From: an uncultured Clostridia bacterium
GTDB taxonomy: Bacteria; Bacillota; Clostridia; Oscillospirales; CAG-272
DNA length: 59,799 nt
Reading direction: 5' to 3'
Assembly: GCA_947624995.1 (NCBI GenBank)
Contig: CANQMS010000013.1
Coordinates: forward strand, 1-59,799
Position numbers and translations under genes: made by a program. A model generated the notes under the pieces. It worked only from the letters and a program-made list of their open reading frames with translations. It was not told the DNA's origin and ran no database searches. This document shows, piece by piece, positions 17,542 through 27,541 of the stretch. Numbering within the stretch: the first letter of the stretch is position 1; every line of letters begins with the position of its first letter.

Positions 17542-18168
17542 TTATTTGGAATAGAGCTCGACGATGAGCTGCTCGTTGAAGTCGAAGTCGATGTCCTCAC
17601 GCGCGGGCGCGGCAACTACCTTTGCCACTACGTTCGTGCGGTCCACATCGAGCCACTTCGGAACGACGGCTGTCTGCATGCGCTCGATAAGCTCCTTGAT
17701 CTTCGAGGAATCGCGGCTTGCTTCACGAAGCGTGATGACGTCGCCCGGCTTTACGAGCATCGAGGGAATGTTGACCTTTTTGCCGTTGAGACGGAAATGG
17801 GCGTGGAGCACGAGCTGACGCGCTTCCTTGTGGGAGGACGCCATGCCCATCCTGTACACCGTGTTGTCAAGGCGTGACTCAAGGATCGAGAGCAGATTCT
17901 CGCCCGTGATGCCCGGCTTTCTCTCTGCCTCGGCATAGTACTTCTTGAACTGCTTTTCGAGCACGCCGTAGTAGCGTCTCGCGGTCTGCTTCTCACGGAG
18001 CTGACGACCGTATTCTTCTACCTTCTTGCGGGAGGTACCGTGCTGTCCGGGAGCCGTGTTTCTCTTTACGATAGCGCACTTATCCGAGGTGCAGCGATCG
18101 CCCTTGAGAAAGAGCTTTTTGCCCTCTCTGCGGCAAAGGCGGCACGAAGGTCCTGTATATCTTGCCAT
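17542..18168 (-). CDS. rpsD: 30S ribosomal protein S4 (zinc-binding form)
   Basis: 208 residues. The N-terminus keeps the four-cysteine zinc site (CRLCRREG, then CTSDKC), so this is the C+ form, not the zinc-independent paralogue. The S4 RNA-binding domain ([23 protein letters not shown]) lies near residues 95-160. S4 nucleates 16S rRNA 5'-domain assembly and in many bacteria represses the alpha operon. It lies in normal alpha-operon order after rpsK. Confidence 0.98.
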   Translation of the reverse strand: MARYTGPSCRLCRREGKKLFLKGDRCTSDKCAIVKRNTAPGQHGTSRKKVEEYGRQLREKQTARRYYGVLEKQFKKYYAEAERKPGITGENLLSILESRLDNTVYRMGMASSHKEARQLVLHAHFRLNGKKVNIPSMLVKPGDVITLREASRDSSKIKELIERMQTAVVPKWLDVDRTNVVAKVVAAPAREDIDFDFNEQLIVELYSK

Positions 18169-18193
18169 CTTCTCTTGTATCTCCTCTCTCTGA

Positions 18194-18589
18194 TTACACG
18201 CGTCTGCGCTTAGGCGGTCTGCATCCGTTGTGCGGGATCGGCGTCACGTCCTTGATGAGCGTGATCTGGAGCCCCGCCGCTGCGAGCGAACGGATCGCTG
18301 CTTCGCGTCCCGATCCGGGTCCGCGGACGTATACTTCTACGGTCTTGAGACCGTGGTCCATCGCGAGCTTCGCGGCGTGCTCCGCCGCCATCTGTGCCGC
18401 AAACGGCGTCGATTTTCTCGAGCCCTTGAAGCCCATCTCGCCCGACGATGCCCACGAGATCGTGTTGCCCGCGAGGTCCGTCAGCGTTACGATCGTGTTG
18501 TTGAAGGTAGAGCTGATATGTGCCGCGCCCGATTCGATATTCTTGCGTTCGCGGCGCTTCTTTATAACCTTTCTGGTTGTCTTAGCCAT
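18194..18589 (-). CDS. rpsK: 30S ribosomal protein S11
   Basis: 131 residues. It carries the conserved [20 protein letters not shown] stretch and the C-terminal [11 protein letters not shown]11 forms part of the platform of the small subunit and contacts the mRNA in the E-site region. AAGGAG precedes the ATG. It sits between rpsM and rpsD. Confidence 0.98.
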   Translation of the reverse strand: MAKTTRKVIKKRRERKNIESGAAHISSTFNNTIVTLTDLAGNTISWASSGEMGFKGSRKSTPFAAQMAAEHAAKLAMDHGLKTVEVYVRGPGSGREAAIRSLAAAGLQITLIKDVTPIPHNGCRPPKRRRV

Positions 18590-18607
18590 GACTTTACTCC
18601 TTTTGCC

Positions 18608-18976
18608 TTACTTCTTCTTGTTCGCGATCGTCTTGGCGGGACCTTTGCGGGTCCTTGCGTTCGTCTTCGTGCGCTGACCCCTGACCGGCAGTCCCTTGCG
18701 GTGCCTGATCCCGCGGTAGCAGTTGATCTCAACGAGACGCTTGATGTTGAGGGCGACGTCACGGCGGAGGTCACCTTCGACTACGTAGTTGTTCTCGATC
18801 TCGTCACGGAGCTTCGCGATCTCATCCTCGGTGAGATCCTTGGCGCGCGTGTCGGGATTGATGTTCGTCTTCTCGCATATCGCCGCAGCACTCGTGTGTC
18901 CTATACCGTAGATATAGGTGAGCGCGTACTCGATGCGCTTCTGGTTGGGGATGTCTACACCAGCTATACGAGCCAT
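18608..18976 (-). CDS. rpsM: 30S ribosomal protein S13
   Basis: 122 residues. The opening [19 protein letters not shown] and the internal [24 protein letters not shown] identify it. S13 lies in the head of the 30S subunit and bridges to the 50S and the P-site tRNA. It directly follows rpmJ, with the usual spacing. Confidence 0.98.
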   Translation of the reverse strand: MARIAGVDIPNQKRIEYALTYIYGIGHTSAAAICEKTNINPDTRAKDLTEDEIAKLRDEIENNYVVEGDLRRDVALNIKRLVEINCYRGIRHRKGLPVRGQRTKTNARTRKGPAKTIANKKK

Positions 18977-19010
18977 TTAGTTTATCACCTCTCTTTAGTT
19001 GTTGCGGCGC

Positions 19011-19124
19011 TCAGCCCTGTCTCTGCTTGTGCCTCGGGTTCTCGCAGATGACCATGACGCGCCCTTTTCTTTTGATGATCTTGCACTTTTCGCACATCTT
19101 CTTTACGGAAGGTCTTACTTTCAT
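19011..19124 (-). CDS. rpmJ: 50S ribosomal protein L36 (zinc form)
   Basis: A 37-residue protein beginning [15 protein letters not shown] and ending NPRHKQRQG. It has the C-x2-C ... C-x4-H zinc ribbon of the C+ form. It is short enough to be missed by a length cutoff. It is placed between infA and rpsM, as is standard. A different, longer open frame over the same bases is not the gene. Confidence 0.96.
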   Translation of the reverse strand: MKVRPSVKKMCEKCKIIKRKGRVMVICENPRHKQRQG

Positions 19125-19154
19125 TTTTGTCTTCGCCTTTCCTTGCCTGACTGA

Positions 19155-19373
19155 TTATTTGTTTCGCCACGTGATGCGGCCCTTCGTGAGGTCGTATACA
19201 GAGACCTCGACCGTGACCTTGTCGCCGGGCGTTATTCGGATATAGTTCATGCGGAGCTTTCCGGAAATCTTTGCGGTAACCATGTGCCCGTTCGGCAGCT
19301 TGACCCTGAACGTCGCGTTCGGCAGCGCCTCCGTTACCGTTCCCTCAAACTCGATTACATCATCCTTCGGCAC
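19155..19373 (-). CDS. infA: Translation initiation factor IF-1
   Basis: 72 residues, exactly the family length. The S1-like OB fold reads [20 protein letters not shown], then [20 protein letters not shown]. It occupies the ribosomal A site during initiation. The start is a GTG at 19373, chosen because AAAGGAG lies seven bases upstream and the residues that follow (PKDDVIE) are the normal IF-1 beginning. The open frame continues upstream only by chance. Confidence 0.96.
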   Translation of the reverse strand: MPKDDVIEFEGTVTEALPNATFRVKLPNGHMVTAKISGKLRMNYIRITPGDKVTVEVSVYDLTKGRITWRNK

Positions 19374-19375
19374 CT

Positions 19376-19711
19376 TTATTCTCCTTTCGGCATTTCTCTC
19401 GGGACCGGGCATCGCACCGCGCGCCTTATGTCCCCGTCGGTATATGTCCCGGCGGACATCCGCTCCGCCGCCCCCTCGCACTCGCCGTAAACGACAAGAT
19501 GCCGGAGGCTCTTGAGCTTCGGCTCGGAGAGCCGCCTTTTCCGTCCGTCCGCTATATATACTCTCCCGTCGGCGTCCGATGCGCCGACTATGAGGAAACA
19601 TCTGCCCGCTTCTCTCCCCTTCGTCGCCATGGCAAGCCTGCCCGAAAGCGGCGACGGGAGCACGTTTCGCGGCGCCCTGTCCTTTTTTCTTTTGCGGCTG
19701 CCCACGCTCAC
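19376..19711 (-). CDS. KOW domain-containing RNA-binding protein (L14e-like)
   Basis: About 111 residues. The segment [17 protein letters not shown] followed by [15 protein letters not shown] and LKSLRHL matches the small KOW/L14e-like proteins that Clostridia encode between map and infA. These are thought to bind ribosomal RNA; the role is not proven. The start is uncertain. I favour a GTG at 19711 that overlaps the map stop codon; a downstream GTG or the ATG at 19630 are alternatives. The C-terminal 40 residues are divergent. Only two bases separate its end from infA. Confidence 0.8.
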   Translation of the reverse strand: MSVGSRKRKKDRAPRNVLPSPLSGRLAMATKGREAGRCFLIVGASDADGRVYIADGRKRRLSEPKLKSLRHLVVYGECEGAAERMSAGTYTDGDIRRAVRCPVPREMPKGE

Positions 19712-20460
19712 TCGACCTTTGTGAGGAGCTCGGGTCCGTTTTCCGTGATCGCTATCGAGTGCTCGTAGTGAGCCGACAGCGAGCCGTCCTTCGTCTTCAC
19801 CGTCCATCCGTCCGGCAGCTCATAGACCTCGTACGAGCCGGCGTTTACCATCGGCTCGACCGCGATCGTCATGCCGCGGAGCAGCCGCACGCCGTGACCT
19901 GCGGTGCCGAAATTCGGCACCTCCGGATCCTCGTGCAGCTCGGCGCCGACACCGTGACCGACATATCTGCGCACGACGCTGTATCCGTTTGCGCGGACGT
20001 GAGCGTCTACCGCGCTCCCGATGTCGCCGATGCGCGCGCCCTCGCGGATGACGGCGAGCGCCTTGTAAAAGCTCTCCTCCGTCACGCGGATCAGCCTTGC
20101 GGCTTCATCCGAGACATGCCCGACCGGGAATGTCCTCGCGCTGTCGCCGTTGTAGCCGTGATAATACGCGCCGACGTCGATCTTTACTATGTCGCCCTCC
20201 CGAAGGACCCGCCTGTGAGACGGTATACCGTGGATGACTTCGTCATTGACGCTCACGCACGCCGACGCCGGAAATCCGCCGTACCCGAGAAATGTCGGCT
20301 TGGCGCCGCATTTCTCGATGTACGTCCTGATTTTGTGATCTATTTCCGCCGTCGTGACGCCGGGCTTTATGATCTCCCCGGCGGCGAGGATCGCCTCGCC
20401 GGTGATCTTTCCCGCGTCACGCATATGCGCGAGCTGGCTTTGATTTTTAAGATGGATCAT
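19708..20460 (-). CDS. map: Methionine aminopeptidase, type I
   Basis: 250 residues. It removes the initiator methionine from nascent proteins. The dinuclear metal site is visible: [16 protein letters not shown] (two Asp ligands), [19 protein letters not shown] (His), and the C-terminal Glu ligands in [10 protein letters not shown] and HYEHSIAIT. The N-terminus has no SH3-type zinc extension, so it is the short class. It lies between adk and the KOW gene, normal for the Firmicute spc-alpha junction. Confidence 0.97.
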   Translation of the reverse strand: MIHLKNQSQLAHMRDAGKITGEAILAAGEIIKPGVTTAEIDHKIRTYIEKCGAKPTFLGYGGFPASACVSVNDEVIHGIPSHRRVLREGDIVKIDVGAYYHGYNGDSARTFPVGHVSDEAARLIRVTEESFYKALAVIREGARIGDIGSAVDAHVRANGYSVVRRYVGHGVGAELHEDPEVPNFGTAGHGVRLLRGMTIAVEPMVNAGSYEVYELPDGWTVKTKDGSLSAHYEHSIAITENGPELLTKVE

Positions 20461-20475
20461 ACGGAGCTGTTTTCC

Positions 20476-21135
20476 TTAAAGGCATGATTCGATCGCACGG
20501 ACGGTGAGCGCCGTGGTATCTTCGAGTTTTTCCTGTCCCATGACTTCGAGCAGCAGTCCCTTCGCGGCGTAAAACTCGCGCAGGGGCTCCGTCTCGCGGT
20601 GGTAGGTTTCGAGCCTGTGCTTCACTACCTCGGGGTCGTCGTCGCGGCGGCAGATCAGCTCGCCTCCGCACGCGTCGCAGTGTACGTTGTCCGCGGTCGG
20701 ATTGTAGACCGTGTGGTACGTTGCGCCGCAGTCGCGGCAGACGCGTCTGCCCGACATCCGCGTGATGATCCTCTCATCCGCGACCTCGATGTCGATGACA
20801 GCCGAAAGCCCGATGCCCGTCTCGTCAAACGCCTTCGCCTGTGCGAGCGTTCTCGGGAATCCGTCGAGAATGAAGCCGTTTTTGCAGTCATCCTCAGCGA
20901 GCCTCGCCTTTATGATGCCGACGATCACATCGTCCGGCACGAGCGCGCCCGATTCGACGTATCCCGCCGCGAGCACTCCGAGCTCGGTCTTCGCGGCTAT
21001 CGCCTCGCGGAGGATCGCCCCCGTCGAGATAGTCGGTATCCCGTATCTCTCGGATGCGATCTCCGCCTGCGTCCCCTTGCCTGCGCCGGGGGCGCCGAAG
21101 AACATGAGTTTCAATGCCTTTTTGCTCTCGCTCAT
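20476..21135 (-). CDS. adk: Adenylate kinase (zinc lid)
   Basis: 219 residues. It converts ATP plus AMP to two ADP. The P-loop GAPGAGKGTQAE lies at the N-terminus and the DGFPRTLAQA AMP-site block follows. The lid carries a four-cysteine zinc site (CRDCG near residue 130 and CDACGG near 150), as in Gram-positive bacteria. A C-terminal extension of some 20 residues is present. It is placed between secY and map. Confidence 0.97.
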   Translation of the reverse strand: MSESKKALKLMFFGAPGAGKGTQAEIASERYGIPTISTGAILREAIAAKTELGVLAAGYVESGALVPDDVIVGIIKARLAEDDCKNGFILDGFPRTLAQAKAFDETGIGLSAVIDIEVADERIITRMSGRRVCRDCGATYHTVYNPTADNVHCDACGGELICRRDDDPEVVKHRLETYHRETEPLREFYAAKGLLLEVMGQEKLEDTTALTVRAIESCL

Positions 21136-21147
21136 AACAGTTTACCC

Positions 21148-22443
21148 TTACTCAAGGAAGCCGCGATATCCGCGAATGGACATCTGTGCTTCGATCTCTC
21201 TTGCGGTCTCGAGCGCGACGCCGACAACGATCAGGATCGACGTGCCGCCGAACGCGATTCCGGAAAACGCGCTGTTCGACGCGAGGTTCGCTATGATCGG
21301 GAGTATCGCCACGACCGAAAGGAACAGCGAGCCGATGAGCGTTATCTTGTTGAGCGACTTCGTGATATACTCAGCCGTCTGTCTGCCCGGACGGAAGCCC
21401 GGGATGGATCCGCCGTTATTCTTCAGGTTGTTGGCAACTTCAAGCGGGTTGAACGAGATCAGCACGTAGAAGTAGCCGAACGCGATGATGAATATGAAGA
21501 GTATGAGCGGGTAGAACCAGGATTCCGACGAAAGGAATCTGACGAACCCGTTCCAGAACGAACCGTCCTTCGGCGGGAAAATGAGCGCCAGAGTCGTCGG
21601 TATCGCTAAGATCGAGTTTGCGAATATGACCGGCATGACGCCCGACATATTCAGCTTGAGCGGCAGATTCGAGCTCTGTCCGCCGTACATCTTTCTGCCG
21701 ACTACGCGCTTTGCGTAGACGACGGGAAGACGCCTTTCGCTCTCCGTCACGAATACGATGAAGTATATCATGAGGAGCGCGACGATGAGCGCGACGATCG
21801 GGATGATGATGCCCGACACGGTCCCTCTCGACATCATGGTGATGATCGTGTTGACGACGCTTGCGCCGCCGGATACGATGTTCGCGAAAAGGATGATCGA
21901 GATGCCGTTTCCGACGCCGTTCTCATTGATCTTTTCGCCGAGCCACATGACGAGAGACGAGCCCGCGCAGTAGCACGCGATGATGATCACTGCCGCGAAC
22001 CAGTGGTTCGTCGTGAGCATGCCCTGATTCCTCATCAGCATGTAGTAGCCGTAGCTCGTGATGAGCGCGAGAGCCACCGTCACATAACGCGTGATCTGTG
22101 CGATCTTTTTCTGACCTTCCTCGCCGTCCTTCTGCATTCTTTCGAGCGCGGGGATGGCGACGGTCAGAAGCTGCATAACTATCGAAGACGTGATATACGG
22201 CGATATGCCGAGCGCGAACAGCGATGCGTTCTCAAACGCGCCGCCCGAGAGGATGTTCAGATACTGGAACATCGACCCGCCCGTCTGATACATATAAAGA
22301 CTCAGGATATTCGCGTTGACAAACGGCATCGGTATCGCGACGCCTATGCGGTATATCAGGATGATAGCGAGCGTGAACATGATCTTCTTGCGAAGATCGG
22401 GAAGCTTGAATGCGTTTACTATCGGTGTAAACCAGCTTTTCAC
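21148..22443 (-). CDS. secY: Preprotein translocase subunit SecY
   Basis: About 431 residues with ten membrane helices. It forms the SecYEG protein-conducting channel. Diagnostic pieces are FKLPDLRKKIMFTLAIILIYRIG near the start, and the plug and lateral-gate regions that follow. FNPLEVANNLKNNGGSIPGFRPG precedes the last helices, and the RG-YR cytoplasmic tip is present near the end. I prefer the GTG at 22443 with GAGGTGG six nt upstream, one base past the rplO stop. A GTG at 22467 would overlap rplO. Confidence 0.97.
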   Translation of the reverse strand: MKSWFTPIVNAFKLPDLRKKIMFTLAIILIYRIGVAIPMPFVNANILSLYMYQTGGSMFQYLNILSGGAFENASLFALGISPYITSSIVMQLLTVAIPALERMQKDGEEGQKKIAQITRYVTVALALITSYGYYMLMRNQGMLTTNHWFAAVIIIACYCAGSSLVMWLGEKINENGVGNGISIILFANIVSGGASVVNTIITMMSRGTVSGIIIPIVALIVALLMIYFIVFVTESERRLPVVYAKRVVGRKMYGGQSSNLPLKLNMSGVMPVIFANSILAIPTTLALIFPPKDGSFWNGFVRFLSSESWFYPLILFIFIIAFGYFYVLISFNPLEVANNLKNNGGSIPGFRPGRQTAEYITKSLNKITLIGSLFLSVVAILPIIANLASNSAFSGIAFGGTSILIVVGVALETAREIEAQMSIRGYRGFLE

Positions 22444-22444
22444 T

Positions 22445-22885
22445 TTAAGCCACCTCGGTCTTTCCACCGGCAGCCTCGATCTTCTCTTTGGCTGTGCCGG
22501 AGAAGACTTTGGCGATAACGGTTAGTTTCTTTGTGATCTCCCCGTTGCCCAGTACCTTAAGACCGTCCTGCGGCTTGCGCACTATCCTCTTCTCGAGGAG
22601 CGCGTTCATGTCTACCGTCGCGCCGTCTTCAAAGACGTTGAGGTCGCAAACGTTGACTACAGCGTACTCTTTTCCGAAGCGGTTGTAAAAGCCCCTCTTC
22701 GGCAGCTTCCTGTACAGCGGGAGCTGACCGCCTTCGAATCCCGGTCTGACTCCGCCGCCCGAGCGGGCGTTCTGACCCTTGTGTCCTTTGCCGGCTGTCT
22801 TGCCGTTGCCCGTCCCGACGCCTCTGCCTTTGCGCCATGCTTTGCGGGCGGACCCGGGAGCAGGTGAAAGTTCATAAAGCTTCAT
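22445..22885 (-). CDS. rplO: 50S ribosomal protein L15
   Basis: 146 residues. The Gly-rich basic N-terminus ([20 protein letters not shown]) and [18 protein letters not shown] are diagnostic. L15 binds 23S rRNA late in 50S assembly. AAGGAGG precedes the ATG. Its stop almost touches the secY start. Confidence 0.98.
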   Translation of the reverse strand: MKLYELSPAPGSARKAWRKGRGVGTGNGKTAGKGHKGQNARSGGGVRPGFEGGQLPLYRKLPKRGFYNRFGKEYAVVNVCDLNVFEDGATVDMNALLEKRIVRKPQDGLKVLGNGEITKKLTVIAKVFSGTAKEKIEAAGGKTEVA

Positions 22886-22924
22886 GGTTCTTCCTCCTTA
22901 CAAGTTATTGCGCGTACGTTGCGC

Positions 22925-23104
22925 TTACGCCTTTTCCACCTTGACGAGGTGGGAAAGAACCTTGACCTTGCCGGCAGCAGCGGCATTATCATCAAGAACG
23001 ATGCTGTCACCTATCTTGCGGAAGCCGAGGGATGCGGCTGTCGCGCGCTGATTCGGTGTCGAGCGGATGAGGCTCCGCGTGAGTGTGATCTTTATCTTTT
23101 CCAT
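22925..23104 (-). CDS. rpmD: 50S ribosomal protein L30
   Basis: 59 residues, the normal length of bacterial L30, with KITLTRSLIRSTPNQRATAASLG. It follows rpsE. The start is the ATG at 23104, which gives the family N-terminus; the longer open frame upstream reads through the rpsE end in another frame. Confidence 0.96.
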   Translation of the reverse strand: MEKIKITLTRSLIRSTPNQRATAASLGFRKIGDSIVLDDNAAAAGKVKVLSHLVKVEKA

Positions 23105-23118
23105 GATCCCCGCTCCCT

Positions 23119-23628
23119 TCAGCCTCTGAGAGCTTCGACGGCGATGCCGCGGCTCTTCGCCACGTCCTCCGCCGTGCGGAGCGCGCGCAGTCCCTCGAAC
23201 GTCGCCTTGACGACGTTGACCGGGTTGTTGCTGCGCAGGCACTTTGCTCTGATATTCTTTATGCCCGCAAGCTCGAGAACGGCTCTGACCGTCTTGCCCG
23301 CGATGATACCGGTACCGGGAGCCGCCGGCTTCAGAAGAACCTTGCCTGCTCCGAACTCTCCCGTGATCTCGTGCGGTATCGTCGTATCCTTCATGGATAC
23401 GGTTATCATATTTTTCTTGGCGTCCTCGACTGCCTTGCGGATAGCCTCCGGCACCTCAGCCGCCTTGCCGAGACCGTAGCCGACGTGACCGTTTCTGTCA
23501 CCGACGACCATGATAGCCGCGAATCTTGCGATACGTCCACCCTTAACAGTCTTGGAAACACGGTTCAGCGCGACGAGGTTTTCCTCAAGCTCGACGCCGT
23601 TCGCATTAAACTTTTCAGTGTTAGCCAT
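23119..23628 (-). CDS. rpsE: 30S ribosomal protein S5
   Basis: 169 residues. The double-stranded-RNA-binding-like N-terminal domain has [23 protein letters not shown], and the C-terminal domain has [20 protein letters not shown]5 helps decoding accuracy and mRNA unwinding at the entry channel. AGGAGG lies five nt before the ATG. Confidence 0.98.
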   Translation of the reverse strand: MANTEKFNANGVELEENLVALNRVSKTVKGGRIARFAAIMVVGDRNGHVGYGLGKAAEVPEAIRKAVEDAKKNMITVSMKDTTIPHEITGEFGAGKVLLKPAAPGTGIIAGKTVRAVLELAGIKNIRAKCLRSNNPVNVVKATFEGLRALRTAEDVAKSRGIAVEALRG

Positions 23629-23684
23629 GTTTTCCTCCTATGGTATTTGAAAAACGTCTTTTCAAACAGTGTACAAACCGGAAC

Positions 23685-24044
23685 TCAGAACCGGAGGCCC
23701 GCTTCACGCGCGCCGTCCGCAAGCTCCGATACACGTCCGTGATAAAGGTAGCCGCCGCGGTCGAATACGACCGTCTCGATCCCTTTTTCAATGGCTCTCT
23801 TCGCAACTGTCTCGCCGACCTTGCGCGCCGCTTCCTTGTTGCTTCCGATGCCCTCAAAGGATTTCTCCTGAGTCGTTGCGGAAACGAGCGTCACGCCGTT
23901 CTCGTCGTCGATGACCTGAGCAGAGATGTGCCTGTTGGAGCGGTAAACACACAGACGGGGGCACTCGGGAGTGCCGCTGATTTTAGCTCTGACGCGTGCG
24001 TGCCTTCTCTTGCGCGCCGCGTTTTTGTCCTTCTTGCTGACCAT
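23685..24044 (-). CDS. rplR: 50S ribosomal protein L18
   Basis: 119 residues. The basic N-terminus is followed by [21 protein letters not shown], and the protein ends with [20 protein letters not shown]18 binds 5S rRNA with L5. It is placed between rplF and rpsE. Confidence 0.98.
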   Translation of the reverse strand: MVSKKDKNAARKRRHARVRAKISGTPECPRLCVYRSNRHISAQVIDDENGVTLVSATTQEKSFEGIGSNKEAARKVGETVAKRAIEKGIETVVFDRGGYLYHGRVSELADGAREAGLRF

Positions 24045-24063
24045 TGTTTATGCGCTCCTTCCC

Positions 24064-24603
24064 TTACTTACCTGTCTTGCCGACCTTGCGGCGGATCTTC
24101 TCGCCCTCGTACTTCACGCCCTTGCCGTGGTACGGTTCGGGCGGACGCTTGCCGCGGATATCCGCTGCGACCTGACCGACTCTCTGCTTGTCGATGCCGG
24201 TGACGACGATCGTCGTCGCGCTCGGCGTCTCGAACGTCATGTTCTCCTCGGGGTCCATCTGGATGTCGTGCGAGTAGCCGAGGTTCAGAACGAGCGTTTT
24301 GCCGTTCATCGCGGCGCGGTAACCCGTTCCGACGATCTCGAGCCTGCGCGTGAATCCGTTCGTCACGCCCTCGACCATGTTGTGCAGAAGCGCGCGGGTG
24401 AGCCCGTGCAGCGCCCTGTCTTCCTTCTCGTCCGTGGGGCGCGTGACCTTTGCGACGTTTCCTTCAACCTCGATCGTCATCCTCGGGCAGAGCTCCTTTG
24501 TGAGCGTTCCCTTCGGACCCTTGACCGTTACTACGTTGCCTTCGCCGACCTTGACATCGACTCCTGCGGGGATCACGATCTCTTTTCTGCCTATTCTTGA
24601 CAT
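24064..24603 (-). CDS. rplF: 50S ribosomal protein L6
   Basis: 179 residues. Two repeated L6 domains are present, ending with the signature [21 protein letters not shown]6 sits near the factor-binding stalk base and the sarcin-ricin loop. GGGGAGG precedes the ATG. Confidence 0.98.
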   Translation of the reverse strand: MSRIGRKEIVIPAGVDVKVGEGNVVTVKGPKGTLTKELCPRMTIEVEGNVAKVTRPTDEKEDRALHGLTRALLHNMVEGVTNGFTRRLEIVGTGYRAAMNGKTLVLNLGYSHDIQMDPEENMTFETPSATTIVVTGIDKQRVGQVAADIRGKRPPEPYHGKGVKYEGEKIRRKVGKTGK

Positions 24604-24619
24604 GTCCGTACCTCCCCGA

Positions 24620-25018
24620 TTACCAGACGAACGCGAGGACCTCGCCGCCGATGTGGGCGGCGCGTGCCTGCTTATCCGTCATAATGCCTTTCGACGTCGA
24701 AACGATGGCGATGCCGAGCCCGTTCATGACGCGCGGCATATCCTCGCAGCTGCTGTAGATGCGCAGACCGGGCTTCGATACGCGGCGCAGTCCGCGGAGG
24801 ACGCGCTGCTTGCCGTTCTCGTACTTGAGAGCGATGCGGATCAGACCCTGTCTGCCGTCTTCGATGATCTGGTAGCTCTTGATGTAGCCCTCGTTGAGAA
24901 GTATCTCGGCGATGGACTTCTTGAGATTTGACGCCGGTATGTCGACCGTATCGTGCTTCGCGCTGTTCGCGTTTCTGATGCGTGTGAGCATGTCGGCGAT
25001 TACATCTGACATTTGCAT
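24620..25018 (-). CDS. rpsH: 30S ribosomal protein S8
   Basis: 132 residues. It opens with [20 protein letters not shown] and ends with the typical GEVLAFVW. S8 binds the central domain of 16S rRNA. Two ATGs lie two codons apart (25018 and 25012). The first matches related proteins that begin M-x-M; the ribosome site (GGAG) is 15 nt away. Confidence 0.97.
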   Translation of the reverse strand: MQMSDVIADMLTRIRNANSAKHDTVDIPASNLKKSIAEILLNEGYIKSYQIIEDGRQGLIRIALKYENGKQRVLRGLRRVSKPGLRIYSSCEDMPRVMNGLGIAIVSTSKGIMTDKQARAAHIGGEVLAFVW

Positions 25019-25144
25019 TTTAAAATGTTGAACTCCTTTGCAAGTTAATAATTGTCTTGCCGCCGCATTCCCTGCGGCTGCCTGCCCGCGGTCAAACAGC
25101 CTTTTTTGTTTTTGCCGTTTCCTGCCGGGCAGCGGGTTTCGTTT

Positions 25145-25330
25145 TTACCAGGATGCCTTCTTAACGCCCGGGATCTGACCCTTGTACGCCAGCTCGCGGA
25201 AGCAGATACGGCAGATGCCGTACTTGCGCAGATAAGCGTGAGGACGTCCGCAGATCTTGCAGCGGTTGTAGCGGCGCGTCGAAAACTTCGCCGGCTTCTG
25301 CTGCTTCAGGATCATAGCTGTCTTTGCCAT
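25145..25330 (-). CDS. rpsN: 30S ribosomal protein S14, type Z
   Basis: 61 residues, the short zinc-binding form. [20 protein letters not shown] supplies the four cysteines. This zinc type is the rule in Firmicutes. It lies between rplE and rpsH. AAGGAGG precedes the ATG. Confidence 0.97.
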   Translation of the reverse strand: MAKTAMILKQQKPAKFSTRRYNRCKICGRPHAYLRKYGICRICFRELAYKGQIPGVKKASW

Positions 25331-25345
25331 TTTACGTTATCCTCC

Positions 25346-25891
25346 TTACTTTTCAAACGGAGCGCCCAGCAGTGTGAGCAGCTCTCTTGCTTCCTCATCC
25401 GTCGTGGCTGTCGTCACGAAGACGATGTCCATGCCGCGGATCTTGTCAATCTTGTCGTACTCGATCTCGGGGAATATGAGCTGTTCCTTGAGCCCGAGGG
25501 CGTAGTTGCCGCGCCCGTCAAAGCCGTTCGGATTGATGCCCTTGAAGTCGCGGACTCTCGGGAGCGCGAAGTTGAAGAGCTTGTCGATGAACTCGTACAT
25601 GATGTCGCTGCGGAGCGTGACCTTCGCGCCGATCTTCATGCCAGCGCGGAGCTTGAAGTTCGCAACGGACTTCTTCGCCGTCGTCGGGACCGCACGCTGA
25701 CCGGTGATCATTGTGAGCTCCTCGATGACGTTGTCGATGACCTTCGCGTTATCCTTCGCGTCGCCGCAGCCGACGTTCACGACGACCTTCTCGAGCTTCG
25801 GGATCTGCATCGGGCTCTTGTACTCGAATTTCTTCATCAGAGCCGGTGCGACTTCTTCTTTATAAAGTGTTTTCAGTCTTGCAGTTGCCAT
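25346..25891 (-). CDS. rplE: 50S ribosomal protein L5
   Basis: 181 residues. [18 protein letters not shown] and [20 protein letters not shown] frame the normal L5 fold. L5 binds 5S rRNA and contacts P-site tRNA and S13. It follows rplX in spc-operon order. Confidence 0.98.
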   Translation of the reverse strand: MATARLKTLYKEEVAPALMKKFEYKSPMQIPKLEKVVVNVGCGDAKDNAKVIDNVIEELTMITGQRAVPTTAKKSVANFKLRAGMKIGAKVTLRSDIMYEFIDKLFNFALPRVRDFKGINPNGFDGRGNYALGLKEQLIFPEIEYDKIDKIRGMDIVFVTTATTDEEARELLTLLGAPFEK

Positions 25892-25906
25892 TTACCGTAC
25901 CTCCGA

Positions 25907-26239
25907 TCAAAGCTCTGCGCCGCACTTGGCGCATACGCGGACCTTGACCTTTTTTCCGTCCTTGTCCTCGGTAAACTTGTGCTTGACCCTGACGCCCTTC
26001 TGGCACTTCGGGCAGTAGAGCTGGACCTTCGACGCGTAGATGGCGCCCTCGGTATCAACGATGCCGCCCGAGTCGCCCTGGCGCCTCGGTTTTGTGTGCT
26101 TGTGGACGATGTGTACGCCCTCAACGATGACCTTGCCCTCAGCGGGAGACGCGGCGATGACCTTGCCGCGCTTGCCCTTGTCGTTGCCGGAAATGACGAC
26201 GACGGTGTCATCGGTCTTGATATTGAGCTTGTTGTTCAA
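25907..26239 (-). CDS. rplX: 50S ribosomal protein L24
   Basis: 110 residues. The KOW motif region TVVVISGNDKGKRGKVIAASP lies near the N-terminus. A CPKCQKG ... CAKCG pair in the C-terminal part may bind zinc. L24 starts 50S assembly. The start codon is TTG at 26239, supported by GGAGGAGA eight nt upstream. Confidence 0.97.
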   Translation of the reverse strand: MNNKLNIKTDDTVVVISGNDKGKRGKVIAASPAEGKVIVEGVHIVHKHTKPRRQGDSGGIVDTEGAIYASKVQLYCPKCQKGVRVKHKFTEDKDGKKVKVRVCAKCGAEL

Positions 26240-26255
26240 TTCTTCGTCTCCTCCA

Positions 26256-26624
26256 TCAAAGTACTTCCGGAGCGAGCGAGAGGATCTTCAGGTAATCGCG
26301 CTCGCGGAGCTCGCGGGCGACAGGCCCGAAAATACGTGTTCCTCTCGGGTTTTTGTCCTCTTTGATGATGACGGCCGCGTTTTCGTCGAAACGAACGAAC
26401 GATCCGTCCGCGCGCTTCACACCGTGAACGGTGCGGACGACGACGGCAGTCACGACCTCGCCCTTCTTGACCATGCCGCCCGGAGCGGCCTTCTTGACCG
26501 TGCAGATCACGACGTCGCCGACGTTGGCGTAGCGCCTGCCTGTACCGCCGAGAACACGGATGCACATTAGCTCTTTGGCGCCGGTGTTGTCGGCAGCCTT
26601 CATATATGATTCCTGCTGAAGCAT
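26256..26624 (-). CDS. rplN: 50S ribosomal protein L14
   Basis: 122 residues. It opens with [19 protein letters not shown], and the conserved [15 protein letters not shown] lies near the C-terminus. L14 forms an intersubunit bridge and is the RsfS docking site. GGAGG precedes the ATG. Confidence 0.98.
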   Translation of the reverse strand: MLQQESYMKAADNTGAKELMCIRVLGGTGRRYANVGDVVICTVKKAAPGGMVKKGEVVTAVVVRTVHGVKRADGSFVRFDENAAVIIKEDKNPRGTRIFGPVARELRERDYLKILSLAPEVL

Positions 26625-26638
26625 TCTTCGTGTCCTCC

Positions 26639-26899
26639 TTATTTAGCTTTTTCGATGATCTCGACGACGCGCCATCTCTTCGTCTTCGAGAGCGGTCTTG
26701 TCTCCATCACAGCGACACGGTCGCCGACACCGCACTCGTTCTTTTCGTCGTGAGCGTGTATCTTCGAGGTGCGCTTGATTATCTTTCCGTACAGCGGATG
26801 GCGTACGTTGTCCTTGATGGCGATGACTACCGTCTTGTCCATCTTGTCGGAAACAACGATTCCGGTACGGGTCTTCCGCATATTGCGTTCTTCACTCAT
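26639..26899 (-). CDS. rpsQ: 30S ribosomal protein S17
   Basis: 86 residues with an OB fold: [20 protein letters not shown] at the start and [20 protein letters not shown] near the end. S17 is a primary 16S rRNA binder. AAGGAGG lies upstream of the ATG. Confidence 0.98.
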   Translation of the reverse strand: MSEERNMRKTRTGIVVSDKMDKTVVIAIKDNVRHPLYGKIIKRTSKIHAHDEKNECGVGDRVAVMETRPLSKTKRWRVVEIIEKAK

Positions 26900-26911
26900 G
26901 ACACGTCCTCC

Positions 26912-27100
26912 TTATGCTTCCTTCTCGTGGAGTATAGTCATCACACGAGCGATATCGCGCTTGACTTCAACGATCCTGTGCGTGTTGTCAAGCTGCTTGA
27001 TTGCGTGCTGGAAACGGAGGTTGAAAAGCTCGCCCTTCAGCTCCTTGAGCTTGGAGTTGAGCTCTTCGGAGGTCATAGCACGGAGTTCTGCTGATTTCAT
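26912..27100 (-). CDS. rpmC: 50S ribosomal protein L29
   Basis: 62 residues, helical hairpin type: MTSEELNSKLKELKGELFNLRFQ and then the basic RIVEVKRDIARVMT. L29 lies at the peptide exit, where trigger factor and SRP dock. It sits between rplP and rpsQ. Confidence 0.97.
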   Translation of the reverse strand: MKSAELRAMTSEELNSKLKELKGELFNLRFQHAIKQLDNTHRIVEVKRDIARVMTILHEKEA

Positions 27101-27108
27101 TTTCCTAC

Positions 27109-27540
27109 TTACGCCTCCTCATTTCCTTCGTTCTGTTCTCTTTCGATGAACTTGCACTTGATGGGGAGCTTGTGAGACGCGAGACGCATCGCTTCTCTTG
27201 CGACTTCCGGTGCGACTCCGTTCATCTCAAACATAACTCTGCCCGGCTTCACGACTGCGACCCAGTATTCGGGCGAGCCTTTACCGGAACCCATTCGCGT
27301 CTCAGCCGGCTTCTCGGTCACGGGCTTGTCGGGGAAGATCTTGATCCAGACCTTACCGCCGCGGCGCGTGTAACGCGTCATTGCGATACGGGCTGCCTCG
27401 ATCTGGTTGCTCGTGATCCACGCGGGCTCGAGCGCCACAAGACCGTAGTCACCGTATGCGAGCGTGTTCCCGCGGTGGGCTTCACCCTTCATGCGTCCGC
27501 GCTGTACGCGCCTGTATTTGACTCTCTTAGGCATTAACAT
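27109..27540 (-). CDS. rplP: 50S ribosomal protein L16
   Basis: 143 residues. It starts [43 protein letters not shown]-like and [17 protein letters not shown] blocks follow. L16 contacts the A-site tRNA elbow. The real start is the ATG at 27540, one base after the rpsC stop. The open frame that continues upstream overlaps rpsC and is not coding. Confidence 0.97.
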   Translation of the reverse strand: MLMPKRVKYRRVQRGRMKGEAHRGNTLAYGDYGLVALEPAWITSNQIEAARIAMTRYTRRGGKVWIKIFPDKPVTEKPAETRMGSGKGSPEYWVAVVKPGRVMFEMNGVAPEVAREAMRLASHKLPIKCKFIEREQNEGNEEA

Positions 27541-27541
27541 G

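Noticed and set aside
18985-19170. A 61-residue frame over the rpmJ locus
   Set aside because: It is out of frame with L36, which is the recognisable protein there.
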